64,000 nucleotides of DNA, from assembly GCF_006345825.1 (NCBI RefSeq), contig NZ_VCIX01000071.1:56510-120509 (forward strand), in the 5' to 3' direction. The first letter of the stretch is position 1; each line of letters begins with the position of its first letter. The stretch is from Paenibacillus paridis. Its GTDB lineage: Bacteria > Bacillota > Bacilli > Paenibacillales > Paenibacillaceae. Below, in pieces: positions 17,342 through 27,017 of the stretch. The notes under the pieces were generated by a model. The model was not told where the DNA came from and ran no database searches. It worked only from the letters and a program-made list of their open reading frames with translations. A program made the translations under genes and the position numbers.

Positions 17342-19228
17342 TTACCCTCCATTCGCAGTCCTGCCGCCGATGACAATTCTCGCGCCGCCGGACGGAAGAT
17401 TGTTTACCTGAAACAACGCCGAATCCCCGTACGTTAAGCGCAACCGGATATAAATATTAAGCAGGCCCATACCGTTCAGCTGAAGCATCGGAATCTCGCC
17501 CATTCGCTCCATCTCCTTGCGTTTATCCGCAAGCGTCTGCAAGCTTTCCTCGCTAAAGCCCGCACCGTTATCCGTAACCTCAATGATCCATCTGTCGCCT
17601 TCTAACCTGCCAACGACCTGTATGAGCCAATCCGGCTGTGTCCGCGTCACAAATTTAATCGCATTCTCAACCAGCGGCTGTATGACCAGCTTCGGAATTT
17701 GATCCTGCGTAATACGTTCATCGACAACAAACGAAAATGCAAGCTTGCGCCCGAACCGAATTTGGTTGATTTCCAAATAATTGCACGTATGCTGCAGCTC
17801 CGTCTCCATAGTGACGAGCGAAGCATCGGATGAAATGTACCGTAGAAACCCCGACATGTTCTCGGAGAGGGACACGATCTGCTCATTCATATTTTCCTCT
17901 GCCATCACCTGAATCGTAGCCAGCGTATTGTACAAGAAGTGAGGATTCATCTGCGACTGCAGCGCGACCAGCCGGGACTGGAGCTCCTGCGACTGCGCGA
18001 GCAGCAAGTCATCCATCGATTCCTTCACCCTCGCGCTCATCCGCTGAAACTCCCAGTGCAGTTGATCCAGCTCATTTAGTCCGCTGTTCAGCTCACGCGA
18101 GGCGATCCGGCCCGTGCCTGCATCCTCCAATTGGTAGTTGCGCACGGCACGATGAATTTTCTGAATGGGAGACGCGATTCTGCGGGCCGCGGCAAAGGAC
18201 AGCACGATTGCCATCAGCAAAATAACGAAAGCGACCAGCACCGTTTTTTTGGAGAAGGCCGACAGCGGCGAGAGCAGCTCCCGCTCCGATACGATGAGGA
18301 CAGTCGTCCAGCCTGTCAGCTCCGAATAATGGACCGAGAGCAGCTCGTCCTCGCCGCTGGCGGGGTTGCGGACTGTCGCACTCGAAGCGGCAGAGACGTC
18401 ATTTTCTCCTTGGCGTGCAGTCAGCCGGATATAAGGTTCATACCTAGCGGAATCCTCTCCCATAGGAAATACGATCTGCCCCTGCTTATCGTAGACAATG
18501 ACCTTTTCCCGGTAAGCCCCGAGCTTTCGCTGGTCTAATATACTCCGAAATATTCGGCTATAATATTGTTTAATTTCAACAATGCCAATCGGTACGTTAT
18601 AGTTATCAAAAAAGACGCGGAACAGCGATATGGAATATTGCCCTTCGCGCGAGGAAACAAACTTCGCCATCTCGCTGTCGATGGCCGGCTTGCCGATATG
18701 CTTCATGGACGGGTTCTGGACTACGCCTTCATACCAAGCCTTGCTGGCAGGGTCGTAGGTGCGTTCCCCGTTGTCAAAGCCGTTGCCGTACATTTTACCT
18801 GCAAAATCATACAGGTACAACTGCTCCACTGGCCGCGAAGGACCGATTGCAGCAGTCAAAATATCCGCCAGCTGCTTCGCGCTCTCCCTCTGGCTGGGGA
18901 TAATCGGTCCCTCCGGCAGCGCGGGGGTGCTGCCGCTCCCGCCTTGCACATCCTCATCCGATTCGCCCTCGACCAGCCGTTTGAATTGGTCCTTGACCAG
19001 ATTAGAATACATTACATTCAAGGAAACATCATTCATCTTCTGAATTTCGGAGTCGATCTGGTCCTGTACGGAGGTACCCATGCCGGCTAGCGTATCCAGC
19101 GCATTGCGCCGCAGTTCTCCGGAAGCCCACGAGTAAAACCAGAGGACAAGCACCGTAAATACAACGACAATGATTAGGGTATAAGTAAGGAACAGAATGG
19201 TTCTAATGTTGTTGAAGCGATTCGCCAT
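17342..19228 (-). CDS. Sensor histidine kinase, YesM type
   Basis: A 628-residue membrane kinase. One N-terminal helix, an extracellular sensor of about 280 residues (Cache-like) and a second helix near residue 330 precede the HAMP linker. The core shows LQSQMNPHFLYNTLATI with the phosphorylated His, VENAIKFV, and DNGAGFS. The start follows CGGAGGACG. It is paired with the regulator at 16586-17335 and divergent from the binding-protein gene at 19469, which suggests that it senses the sugar imported by that system. Confidence 0.93.
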   Translation of the reverse strand: MANRFNNIRTILFLTYTLIIVVVFTVLVLWFYSWASGELRRNALDTLAGMGTSVQDQIDSEIQKMNDVSLNVMYSNLVKDQFKRLVEGESDEDVQGGSGSTPALPEGPIIPSQRESAKQLADILTAAIGPSRPVEQLYLYDFAGKMYGNGFDNGERTYDPASKAWYEGVVQNPSMKHIGKPAIDSEMAKFVSSREGQYSISLFRVFFDNYNVPIGIVEIKQYYSRIFRSILDQRKLGAYREKVIVYDKQGQIVFPMGEDSARYEPYIRLTARQGENDVSAASSATVRNPASGEDELLSVHYSELTGWTTVLIVSERELLSPLSAFSKKTVLVAFVILLMAIVLSFAAARRIASPIQKIHRAVRNYQLEDAGTGRIASRELNSGLNELDQLHWEFQRMSARVKESMDDLLLAQSQELQSRLVALQSQMNPHFLYNTLATIQVMAEENMNEQIVSLSENMSGFLRYISSDASLVTMETELQHTCNYLEINQIRFGRKLAFSFVVDERITQDQIPKLVIQPLVENAIKFVTRTQPDWLIQVVGRLEGDRWIIEVTDNGAGFSEESLQTLADKRKEMERMGEIPMLQLNGMGLLNIYIRLRLTYGDSALFQVNNLPSGGARIVIGGRTANGG

Positions 19229-19312
19229 ATGCGTCCTCCGCAGTCCGTCATTTCTTGCGTTTTTCTATTGTGCGTTCGGGGCAAAGCATTTGTCAAAACA
19301 TTTAATTGGAAA

Positions 19313-19326
19313 TGTAAGCGGTAAAA
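19313..19326 (+). promoter_or_regulatory. Candidate catabolite-responsive (cre) site
   Basis: TGTAAGCGGTAAAA matches 12 of 14 positions of the CcpA-site consensus TGWAARCGYTWNCW. It lies between the divergent kinase and binding-protein genes. It would fit glucose repression of the fucoside locus. A single degenerate match is weak evidence. Confidence 0.35.
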
Positions 19327-19468
19327 TAAAGATAAAAACGAATCCGTTTTCTCCATGGAGGCAAAGCTCCTTTGCTCTTATATTAGTTATAAGTCAAGCG
19401 GGCAGCAAGCTTCGGCCAAGACAGACTGAAAGCGAATACAAAATTTTGCTTAAAGGGGAGTACCATTT

Positions 19469-20815
19469 ATGAAAAAATCAGTTTGGAGCATCATTTCCCT
19501 CGTTCTTATTATGGCTTTAGTCGCAGGCTGCGGCAGCAACAACGGCAATAGCGGCGCAACAGACAAGCCTGCTAACGGAAACGGCGGCAGCTCAAGCGGC
19601 GGCAAAAGCGACGTCACCCTAACCTATATCGCCAGCCAAGGCTGGATCAAGGATGCCGAGATGGAGCTTGCCAAAAAATTCGAAGCGGAAACTGGCATTA
19701 AAATCGATTATCAAATCGTACCTTCCGATCAATATTTCAACGTGCTGAAAACTCGGCTGAACTCCGGCGAGGGCCCAGACATTTTCGGCGGCCAAAGCGG
19801 CAAAAGCGAAATCCAGCTCAACTACAATGTAGAAAAAAACGCGGTCGATCTAAGCGACCAAGAATGGGTAAAACGCGAAGATCCGTTGTCGCTAGAACAG
19901 CTGTCCATCGACGGCAAGGTTTATGCCCTGACAATCTGGGATACTTACAGCAGTTTTGTAATCGCATACAACAAAAAATTGTTTGCCGACTTAGGACTAA
20001 GCGTTCCGAAAACCTACGCTGAATTCAAGGACATCAGCCAAAAAATCAAAAATTCCGGCGTAACTCCCATCTATGAGCCGATCGCTGACGGCTGGCACCA
20101 TGTACTCTGGTTCGCCGAGCCAGGTCCACGCTACAACGAGCTTCATCCGAATCTGTACGATGATTTGAACGCCAACAAAGCCAAGTTCGAAGGCAATGAA
20201 GCAATGACAACGGCGCTGACGCAATTGAAAGAGCTCTATGATCTTGGCTACTTCGGCGACAATGCTTTCTCTGATACCGGCTCCGATACGCCTAACAAGC
20301 TAGGAAACGGCGAATATGCAATGTCCCTGACAGCGCAAAGCACGCCTTCCGATATCGCAGAGGCATTCCCTGACCTGAAAGCAGAGGACTTCGGCTATTT
20401 CGTAATTCCGCTTGTCGACAACCAAATCTACTACATTAATCCCGGCGGCCCAAGCAAATTCATCTATTCCGGCTCCAAGCACATTGACGAAGCTAAGCAA
20501 TATTTCGACTTCTTGACCAAGCAGGAGAACCTGCAATTCGTTCTGGATAACGATACAACGATCGCCAACCTCAACTTCCCTGATCTGAAGGATAAATACA
20601 GCGACGACCAAAAAGCTTTGTTCGAAACTTACCCGGTCAAAGGTACGGATATCCAAAACATCGTCAACTACGTGAATCCACAGTGGATGGATATCGGCAA
20701 GGATATGCAAGCGATGTTCGGAGGCGCTATGACGCCAGAAGCATTGCTCAAGAATATCGACAAGCGCCGCGCCGACATGGCGAAGGTAGCCAAAGATCCC
20801 TTATGGGCCAATTAA
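19469..20815 (+). CDS. Sugar ABC transporter substrate-binding lipoprotein
   Basis: A 448-residue extracellular binding protein of the CUT1 importer group. The signal peptide ends in lipobox LVAGC. A Ser-Gly-Asn-rich linker (residues 24-46) follows, then the binding-protein body with TYIASQGWIKDAEMELAKKFE and FGGQSGKSEIQLN. GGGGAG lies before the ATG. It is the first gene of an operon with two permeases and an AraC regulator. The neighbouring fucosidases suggest a fucosylated oligosaccharide as ligand. Confidence 0.93.
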   Translation: MKKSVWSIISLVLIMALVAGCGSNNGNSGATDKPANGNGGSSSGGKSDVTLTYIASQGWIKDAEMELAKKFEAETGIKIDYQIVPSDQYFNVLKTRLNSGEGPDIFGGQSGKSEIQLNYNVEKNAVDLSDQEWVKREDPLSLEQLSIDGKVYALTIWDTYSSFVIAYNKKLFADLGLSVPKTYAEFKDISQKIKNSGVTPIYEPIADGWHHVLWFAEPGPRYNELHPNLYDDLNANKAKFEGNEAMTTALTQLKELYDLGYFGDNAFSDTGSDTPNKLGNGEYAMSLTAQSTPSDIAEAFPDLKAEDFGYFVIPLVDNQIYYINPGGPSKFIYSGSKHIDEAKQYFDFLTKQENLQFVLDNDTTIANLNFPDLKDKYSDDQKALFETYPVKGTDIQNIVNYVNPQWMDIGKDMQAMFGGAMTPEALLKNIDKRRADMAKVAKDPLWAN

Positions 20816-20944
20816 TCCTGCACTTCACACCACTAGACGGATAGAACCAACATAGAAAGGGAGCGGCCGGACGCCCTGCAAGGCTGGATGAGCCCTGCAG
20901 GGTGCCGCTTTACCGGTCTCATGATTGCGAGAGGAGAGAGCACT

Positions 20945-21820
20945 GTGAACAAAAAAATATATCCAATCCATTTTGCATGGATCACGCTTGCGTTATATAC
21001 CGTTTTTTTCGTATTGCCCGGCCTGATGGGCTTCTATTATTCCTTTACCGACTGGAACAGCTTCTCTACCGAGATCAACTTTATCGGCTTTGACAACTTC
21101 AAACAGCTATTTTCCGCCGACGAAAACTATTTGGGCTTCATTAACAATACATTGATTTTCACGTTTGCCACCGTATTACTGAAGACGGGCCTTGGCCTCG
21201 CCTTTGCGATTGCCTTGAACGAGGGCGTCCGCATGAAGGGCTTCCACCGCGTCATGCTTTTCCTTCCTTCCATCGTACCGATGCTCGTCGTTGGCCTCGT
21301 GTTCAAGTCGATTCTAAACCCGGCTACCGGGCTGCTCAACGAAACGCTCCGCTCCATAGGACTTGGCTTTCTGGCGCAAAAATGGCTCGTTGACCTGGAC
21401 TGGGCGTTTAAATCCATTATCGCTGTTGATACGTGGAAGGGCGTCGGCTATATCATGATTATTTTGCTCGCAGGCCTGCAGGCCATTTCCAAAACGTATT
21501 ACGAGGCTGCCTCGATCGATGGCGCAGGGGCTTGGAATAAGCTTCGCCACATTACGATTCCATTGCTGCTCCCAGCCTTGACCGTGACGACCGTGCTTAA
21601 CCTGCTTCATGGACTCAAAGTGTTCGAAGCCGTTTATGTCCTCACCAACGGCGGCCCCGGTTACGCGACAGACGTGCTTTATACGTCTATATTCAAAGAA
21701 TTTTCCATGGGCCGCTTCGGCATGGGTACCGCGCTGTCTACGCTGTTATTCGTATTTATGACGATTGTCGGCTACTTTGTCGTTCGGCTCATGTCGAGAG
21801 AGGGGGACGGTGAGCGATGA
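20945..21820 (+). CDS. Sugar ABC transporter permease (MalF-like)
   Basis: A 291-residue membrane permease. GTG at 20945 is preferred because GAGAGGAGAG lies just upstream; the in-frame ATG at 20888 adds 19 residues unlike a permease start. Six membrane segments and the EAA loop YEAASIDGAGAWNKLRHITIP are seen. Its stop overlaps the start of the second permease by 4 bases (ATGA). Confidence 0.93.
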   Translation: MNKKIYPIHFAWITLALYTVFFVLPGLMGFYYSFTDWNSFSTEINFIGFDNFKQLFSADENYLGFINNTLIFTFATVLLKTGLGLAFAIALNEGVRMKGFHRVMLFLPSIVPMLVVGLVFKSILNPATGLLNETLRSIGLGFLAQKWLVDLDWAFKSIIAVDTWKGVGYIMIILLAGLQAISKTYYEAASIDGAGAWNKLRHITIPLLLPALTVTTVLNLLHGLKVFEAVYVLTNGGPGYATDVLYTSIFKEFSMGRFGMGTALSTLLFVFMTIVGYFVVRLMSREGDGER

Positions 21821-22638
21821 AAACCGGAAAGCTGCTCTCCCTGTTCCGCAACGTCTTTGCTTGGGCGCTTAGCCTGATCATGTTTATTCCTTTGCTGCTT
21901 GTCGTCATCAATGCATTGAAGACAAAGAGCGAGGCCAATGGCATGAATATGTCGCTGCCCAGCTCCTTTCAATGGAGCAACTTCGCTGTCGTTATTGAAG
22001 AAGGCAAGCTGATTCAGTCCTTTTTCAACAGCCTGCTGTATGCCAGCGCCTCAACGATTTTGAGCATTATTTTGGCATCTGCAGCTGCATATGTACTATC
22101 TCGCAATCGCACGCGCATCAATAAAGTGCTGTATTTCTATCTCATATTGGGGATTGCGATGCCAATGAACTTCGTCACGCTGACCAAGGTCATGCAGGCT
22201 ACCCATCTCATGAATACGCAAATCGGCATCATCATCCTGCTTGCGGCTTCCGCGCTTCCGTTCAGCGTATTTCTCATTTATGGCTTCGTAGGATCGGTGC
22301 CTAGAGAGCTCGATGAAGCTGGCATCGTCGATGGCTGCTCGCCGCTCAGGCTATTTTTCTCGATCGTACTGCCGCTGCTGCTGCCCGTCATCGTAACGGT
22401 AGGCATTCTGAATTTCATGGGCGCATGGAGCGACTTTATCCATCCGCTATATTACCTGAACAGCTCCGATAAATGGCCAATGACGCTCGCGGTCTACAAC
22501 TTCTTCGGGCGCTTCCAGGTGAACTGGAACCTTGTATCCGCCGATATCGTCCTCACGACGCTGCCGGTTGTCATTATCTATTTGCTCGGTCAAAAATTCA
22601 TTATTTCCGGCATGACCTCAGGTTCGGTCAAAGGTTAA
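21817..22638 (+). CDS. Sugar ABC transporter permease (MalG-like)
   Basis: A 273-residue membrane permease with the EAA loop DEAGIVDGCSPLRLFFSIVLP and the C-terminal GQKFIISGMTSGSVKG typical of MalG relatives. It is translationally coupled to the preceding permease. No ATPase is encoded in the operon, so a shared ATPase elsewhere is expected. Confidence 0.93.
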   Translation: MKTGKLLSLFRNVFAWALSLIMFIPLLLVVINALKTKSEANGMNMSLPSSFQWSNFAVVIEEGKLIQSFFNSLLYASASTILSIILASAAAYVLSRNRTRINKVLYFYLILGIAMPMNFVTLTKVMQATHLMNTQIGIIILLAASALPFSVFLIYGFVGSVPRELDEAGIVDGCSPLRLFFSIVLPLLLPVIVTVGILNFMGAWSDFIHPLYYLNSSDKWPMTLAVYNFFGRFQVNWNLVSADIVLTTLPVVIIYLLGQKFIISGMTSGSVKG

Positions 22639-22666
22639 TCCGGCCGGTAATCAAGGAGGATTGCTG

Positions 22667-23518
22667 ATGAGGTACGATCATGATCTGCGTCCGGACCGTG
22701 AACTAAAGATCGAATGCCGCTTGGACAGCGAGACCGATCATGAGCTGCACCGCCACGACTTGCTGGAACTCAACGTTCTGCTGGAAAATGAAGCTCGGTT
22801 TCGGCTCCTTGACCTAGATTACGCGGGCAAGCCCGGCGATGTGTTTCTGTTCCGTCCCTACGAGCCGCATTACAACCTTGCGGCTGCCGAAGGGGCGCCG
22901 ATCCGCTGGATTATGCTGCTCTTCTCGCCCTCTATCGCAAGGCTTATTCCGCAGGGCGACCGGCTGCTTTATCCGTTCTACACAAGCCGCTCAACCCCGC
23001 TGATTAAAGCTGACTCCGAGCATGCAAAGCGCATACACGCAGCCGCGGCCGCGGCACTTGCAGAGCAAGAACAAGGCTTGCCCGGCTGGGAAGCCAAACG
23101 GTTTATGCACTTTGTCGATATCCTTGTCAGTGCTTACCGACACTCTCTGGAAGCAGCCGAGGAGAGCGCGCCTGAAGATGAAATCAAGGTCGAGACAGGT
23201 GTCGTCACCGCCGTGGAATACATGATCCGAAACGTAACCGAGGACATCGACATGCGCCAGCTCATTGACGGCTACGAGCGGGGCAAAACCTATTTTTACA
23301 CCGACTTCAAGCGGACGGTCGGCGTGACGCCGAATCAATTCATTCACCGGATGCGCATGCAAATCGCCATGCATCTCTTGCAGACAACAGGCAAAACCGT
23401 GACCGACATCGCCTTCGAATGCGGCTATCATTCGGTTCACTACTTTAACAAACACTTCAAGCAATACCGCAGCGTATCGCCGCGCGAATACCGAAGCCGG
23501 TATCAGCGGCCGGTGTGA
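22667..23518 (+). CDS. AraC family transcriptional regulator
   Basis: A 283-residue regulator with an N-terminal cupin-type sensor (LLDLDYAGKPGDVFLFRPYEPHYN) and a C-terminal AraC domain (TVTDIAFECGYHSVHYFNKHFKQYRSVSPREYR). ATG at 22667 follows AAGGAGG at 7 bases; TTG at 22661 is too close. It lies in the importer operon just before the GH29 gene. It gives the locus a second, probably cytoplasmic, sugar-sensing regulator beside the two-component system. Confidence 0.92.
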   Translation: MRYDHDLRPDRELKIECRLDSETDHELHRHDLLELNVLLENEARFRLLDLDYAGKPGDVFLFRPYEPHYNLAAAEGAPIRWIMLLFSPSIARLIPQGDRLLYPFYTSRSTPLIKADSEHAKRIHAAAAAALAEQEQGLPGWEAKRFMHFVDILVSAYRHSLEAAEESAPEDEIKVETGVVTAVEYMIRNVTEDIDMRQLIDGYERGKTYFYTDFKRTVGVTPNQFIHRMRMQIAMHLLQTTGKTVTDIAFECGYHSVHYFNKHFKQYRSVSPREYRSRYQRPV

Positions 23519-23552
23519 CGGCAAGCATTCATTTTGGAAGGAGTATCATTAT

Positions 23553-24839
23553 ATGACGACAGACAGAACAGCTTGGTTTACGCATGATCGGTTTGGGATG
23601 TACATCCATTGGGGGCTATATGCGCTAGGTGCGCGCCATGAATGGATGCGCTCACGCGAATTTCTGAGCAACGAGCAGTACAACAAATATTTTAAACGGT
23701 TTGATCCTGATCTCTATGATCCTGAGCTTTGGGCACAGCTCGCTGACGAAGCCGGCATGAAATATATGGTCGTAACGGCCAAGCACCATGAGGGCTTCAG
23801 TTTATGGGATACGCAGCTGTCGGATTACAAGGTGACAAATACGCCAGCCGGCCGTGATTTGCTCCGTCCAATGCTCGACGCCTTCCGGGCAAGGGATATC
23901 AAAGCAGGGCTCTATTACTCTCTGCTCGATTGGCATCACCCGCATTATACGGTTGACGTAAAGCATCCGCAGCGTTACGATGCCGCCTTCGTGGAGCAGA
24001 GCAAGCAGCGCGACTGGCAGCAATACATCGATTATATGTTTGGCCAAACGGAGGAGCTCCTGTCCAAATACGGCAAGATCGACGTCCTATTTCTGGACTT
24101 TTCGATTCCACCGGAGCAGGGCTTCCCCGGCAAGGGCAAGGAAGAATGGCAAAGCGAGAAGTTCGTCGAGCTCGTGCGCAGGCTTCAGCCGCAAATCATG
24201 ATCAACGACCGTCTGCAGGTTCCGGGCGATATTACGACGCCGGAGCAATATCAGCCGCGCGAGTGGATTAAGGTCAATGGCGAGAAAGTCATTTGGGAAG
24301 CCTGCCACACCTTCAGCGGCTCATGGGGCTATTACCGGGACGAGGAGTCGTGGAAAAGCGTCGATATGCTCATTAAAATGCTAGTGGATACCGTGGGCAA
24401 AGGCGGCAATTTGCTGCTCAACGTCGGCCCGACAGGCCGCGGCGAGATCGATGAGCGCGCAGTCGATCGGTTAAAGGGCATGGGACAATGGATGCGCCGC
24501 CACAATCGGTCCATTTACGGTTGTACGGCTGCGCCGGAGCCGTTCCGCTGCCCGGATGATTGCCGGTTTACTTATAACCCGGAAACGAACCGCTTGTATT
24601 TGCATATTTTCAGCTGGCCATTCAAGCATCTGCATCTTTCTGGCTTCTCTGGTCAAGTCGAGTATGCGCAGCTGCTCAATGACGCCTCCGAAATCCGCAT
24701 GATTGAAGGAGCGCAAGAAATGACGATGGAAGCCGGCGCTTTCAACGAAGGCCGCAGCGCGGATACGCTGACGCTGGAGCTGCCGATTAAGCCGCCAAAC
24801 GTCGCCGTACCTGTTATCGAGCTATTCTTGAAATCATAG
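23553..24839 (+). CDS. Alpha-L-fucosidase, GH29
   Basis: A 428-residue retaining exo-fucosidase. Family blocks are FGMYIHWGLYA (14-24), the KHHEGFSLWD active-site segment (77-86), YYSLLDWHHP (121-130) and KIDVLFLDF (175-183), where D182 is the expected nucleophile. LLLNVGPTGRGEID marks the end of the barrel, and a short beta-domain follows. No signal peptide is present, so it acts in the cytoplasm on imported oligosaccharide. AAGGAG precedes the start. It closes the operon begun at 19469. Confidence 0.95.
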   Translation: MTTDRTAWFTHDRFGMYIHWGLYALGARHEWMRSREFLSNEQYNKYFKRFDPDLYDPELWAQLADEAGMKYMVVTAKHHEGFSLWDTQLSDYKVTNTPAGRDLLRPMLDAFRARDIKAGLYYSLLDWHHPHYTVDVKHPQRYDAAFVEQSKQRDWQQYIDYMFGQTEELLSKYGKIDVLFLDFSIPPEQGFPGKGKEEWQSEKFVELVRRLQPQIMINDRLQVPGDITTPEQYQPREWIKVNGEKVIWEACHTFSGSWGYYRDEESWKSVDMLIKMLVDTVGKGGNLLLNVGPTGRGEIDERAVDRLKGMGQWMRRHNRSIYGCTAAPEPFRCPDDCRFTYNPETNRLYLHIFSWPFKHLHLSGFSGQVEYAQLLNDASEIRMIEGAQEMTMEAGAFNEGRSADTLTLELPIKPPNVAVPVIELFLKS

Positions 24840-24920
24840 CACGATGCGCCCGCCCGATCGGCTGACACATTCCCGTGTCGAACACGGGGCAGCCCTATAC
24901 CATGTCGCAAATGTCATGCA

Positions 24921-24965
24921 AAAACCTCCGATAAGCCTAATTAACGGCCAGTCGGAGGTTTCCTT
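24921..24965. terminator. Terminator between convergent GH29 and hypothetical hydrolase genes
   Basis: Arms AAACCTCCGA (24922-24931) and TCGGAGGTTT (24952-24961) enclose a 20-base loop. A and T runs on the two sides would let it serve both strands. Confidence 0.75.
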
Positions 24966-24973
24966 CTTCTCGC

Positions 24974-26635
24974 TTATTTACTGCGTTTTACCGTTTCGAA
25001 GTCCAGTGTGAACCCGTCGCTGTCCCGCGGATATATCCGCACTTCGTGATCGCCAAAGCGCTGCGTCCAACGTTTCTCGCCTCCGATATATGGAGCAGCC
25101 TGCTCACGGACGCGATCGGCTAAGAAATCATCGGCAGGCAGCCAGCTGCCGCCGCTTGCAAAGCTTTTCTCTTCCCGCCACTCAGCTGGCAGAAGCCACG
25201 CAGCGGCAATGACGGCAGCGCCTTCCTCCGCCAGCTTGCGGACATCCTGCAGCGTGGCTGCGGATACCGATGATCCAGCTACGAGAATCAGGCGCGGGCG
25301 TCCGATCTGCTCCGCACGGACAAATCCGTCGAACACGAGCGTGCTGGGCAGCGGCGCGAACAACGGGTGCACGGCTGGCGGATAGCTTCCCTCTGCAGCG
25401 GTATCTACGCCGCTTGGCAGTGGAAACGCATCTGCAGCTACCCTTCTTTTTAATTCATGGCGCGGAAAATCATACCCCGGAATATGCAGGCAGCTGCCAT
25501 GCGCGGGTATGACGCCGCTGCTAAGCAAATGCCAAACGTCGAATATGCTTTGTGACGTTTCAGGCATGGGAAGCGAACGGCTGCCGAAGGGACGTTCATT
25601 CTGTCCGTAATTGCTGTCATCCGAGTGGATAATGATGACGTCCGCTATCGCATCTCGATGTGACCAGTCGAGCGGCTTTGCCGCCGCAGCGAAGCTTTGC
25701 CAAACATCGCCAAAGATAGATTTCTCAAACCCTCCAGCGCCGTAGCGAAGCAAGACATCCGCATTTTCCGCAAAAAGATGCGTCGGGCCAAGCAAATAGC
25801 CCATCTGCAGCGCCGAGGCGAATTCTTCTGGCGAGTGGCCGGGAAAGCCCGAGGTGCGCGTGGGCCACGGTCCGACATCCGGGCCCCATAGATCCGCGCA
25901 TACCCACAAAGGCAAGCCGTACTGCTTGGCTGCGCCAAGTGCTGTAGCTAGCTGAAGCGGCTGGAAAGACTCTTTCATGATTTTCGGGCACGGCGCCATT
26001 CCGCCCCGCGCCTGGGCATGGAACAAGGTTGGAAACACTTGCTCAGACAGCATTGGCACCGTTTCGGGCTGGGCTCCTGCAGCTGCCAGCTGCTTGCGGA
26101 CATGCTGGGCACGCGCAGACACCGCTTGTGTGACCTGCTCTCTGGCCAAATCCATCGATGCGCTGCCGCTATCGCCCCAATGAGGCAGCCACGCATCCTT
26201 GCGGTACTGGCCTACATTGATTTGCAAATGCTCGGGCTCATCATAGAGCAGGCCGATCAGCTTGCCGGACGCCGCCGCCGCATGCAAAGCATCATCCGGC
26301 ACATCGTACCGGTTCGTCCCTTCCACCCAAGGGCCGTTAATATTGCCGTATTCATTGCCTAGAACCAGATCGATCCCACTATCGCAGGCGTCAAGCAGCA
26401 GCTGCTGCTGTCCCTCAAGTCCCGGGAAGATGTGATGAACGTAGAAATCTGCCTGCAAGTCCTTCAAGGCTGCGATAAATTGCTTTGGCGTTGGCGTCTG
26501 GTCCTGCGAAGCAATGACCGCTCCCGTCCCTGTGCGCATGTATAAATCAGAGGCTTCCTGCGCCCAAGGGTCCTGCCAACCGATCACGGTTCCTTGTATC
26601 CCTAAGCGGGGCTGATGTGCAGCATTCTCAGTCAT
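24974..26635 (-). CDS. Hypothetical protein, possible glycoside hydrolase
   Basis: A 553-residue protein without signal peptide. ATG at 26635 follows AAAGGAGAA. The N-terminal 330 residues look like a TIM barrel, with alternating strands such as ADFYVHHIFPG, GIDLVLGNEYG, GKLIGLLYDEPEH and GLPLWVCADLWG. The carboxylates in GNEYG and LLYDEPEH are candidate catalytic residues. The remaining part has a glutaminase-like alpha/beta fold (RPRLILVAGSSVSA) and a beta tail, as in some beta-galactosidase-type enzymes. No known family was recognised. It lies on the opposite strand inside the fucoside locus, so a role in processing the same glycan is inferred. Confidence 0.6.
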   Translation of the reverse strand: MTENAAHQPRLGIQGTVIGWQDPWAQEASDLYMRTGTGAVIASQDQTPTPKQFIAALKDLQADFYVHHIFPGLEGQQQLLLDACDSGIDLVLGNEYGNINGPWVEGTNRYDVPDDALHAAAASGKLIGLLYDEPEHLQINVGQYRKDAWLPHWGDSGSASMDLAREQVTQAVSARAQHVRKQLAAAGAQPETVPMLSEQVFPTLFHAQARGGMAPCPKIMKESFQPLQLATALGAAKQYGLPLWVCADLWGPDVGPWPTRTSGFPGHSPEEFASALQMGYLLGPTHLFAENADVLLRYGAGGFEKSIFGDVWQSFAAAAKPLDWSHRDAIADVIIIHSDDSNYGQNERPFGSRSLPMPETSQSIFDVWHLLSSGVIPAHGSCLHIPGYDFPRHELKRRVAADAFPLPSGVDTAAEGSYPPAVHPLFAPLPSTLVFDGFVRAEQIGRPRLILVAGSSVSAATLQDVRKLAEEGAAVIAAAWLLPAEWREEKSFASGGSWLPADDFLADRVREQAAPYIGGEKRWTQRFGDHEVRIYPRDSDGFTLDFETVKRSK

Positions 26636-26795
26636 GAGCGATTCTCCTTTGTCGATATCCATTTGTTGGCTTCACTTTTTTAACTTTATTTATAAATTTC
26701 GATTGCTTCTCTATAAGGTAGCACAGTTAGCAGCCTGTGGCTTGAGTAAAGCATGCGCAAAAGTTGCAAATCTGTCCACCCCTATAATAAGTACT

Positions 26796-26906
26796 CAAGC
26801 AAAAAAGCCTTTGGCGTCCTTTAGACGCTGAAGTAGCTTTGACGGTGTAGCGCGTTTCAATCGGAGAAATGTAGAGAAGGAATAGCGAATTGATATACTT
26901 TCCTGT
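26796..26906. repeat. Dispersed ~110-bp intergenic repeat, copy A
   Basis: Two modules. One is CAAGCAAAAAAGCCTTTGGC-like, and the other starts GCGCGTTTCAATCGGAG and runs to TATACTTTCCT. Related copies lie at 54865-54990 and 62008-62080. All are intergenic and no transposase is near. Confidence 0.65.
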
Positions 26907-27017
26907 GTTTGAACAAAATCGCAACTTCCTGCCTGTCTCCTGACAAGCGGAATGACTTGCGATTCGTTATAATTTGCCTACCAACTACTACACGAGAAGG
27001 AAAGGTGAAATATTCAC

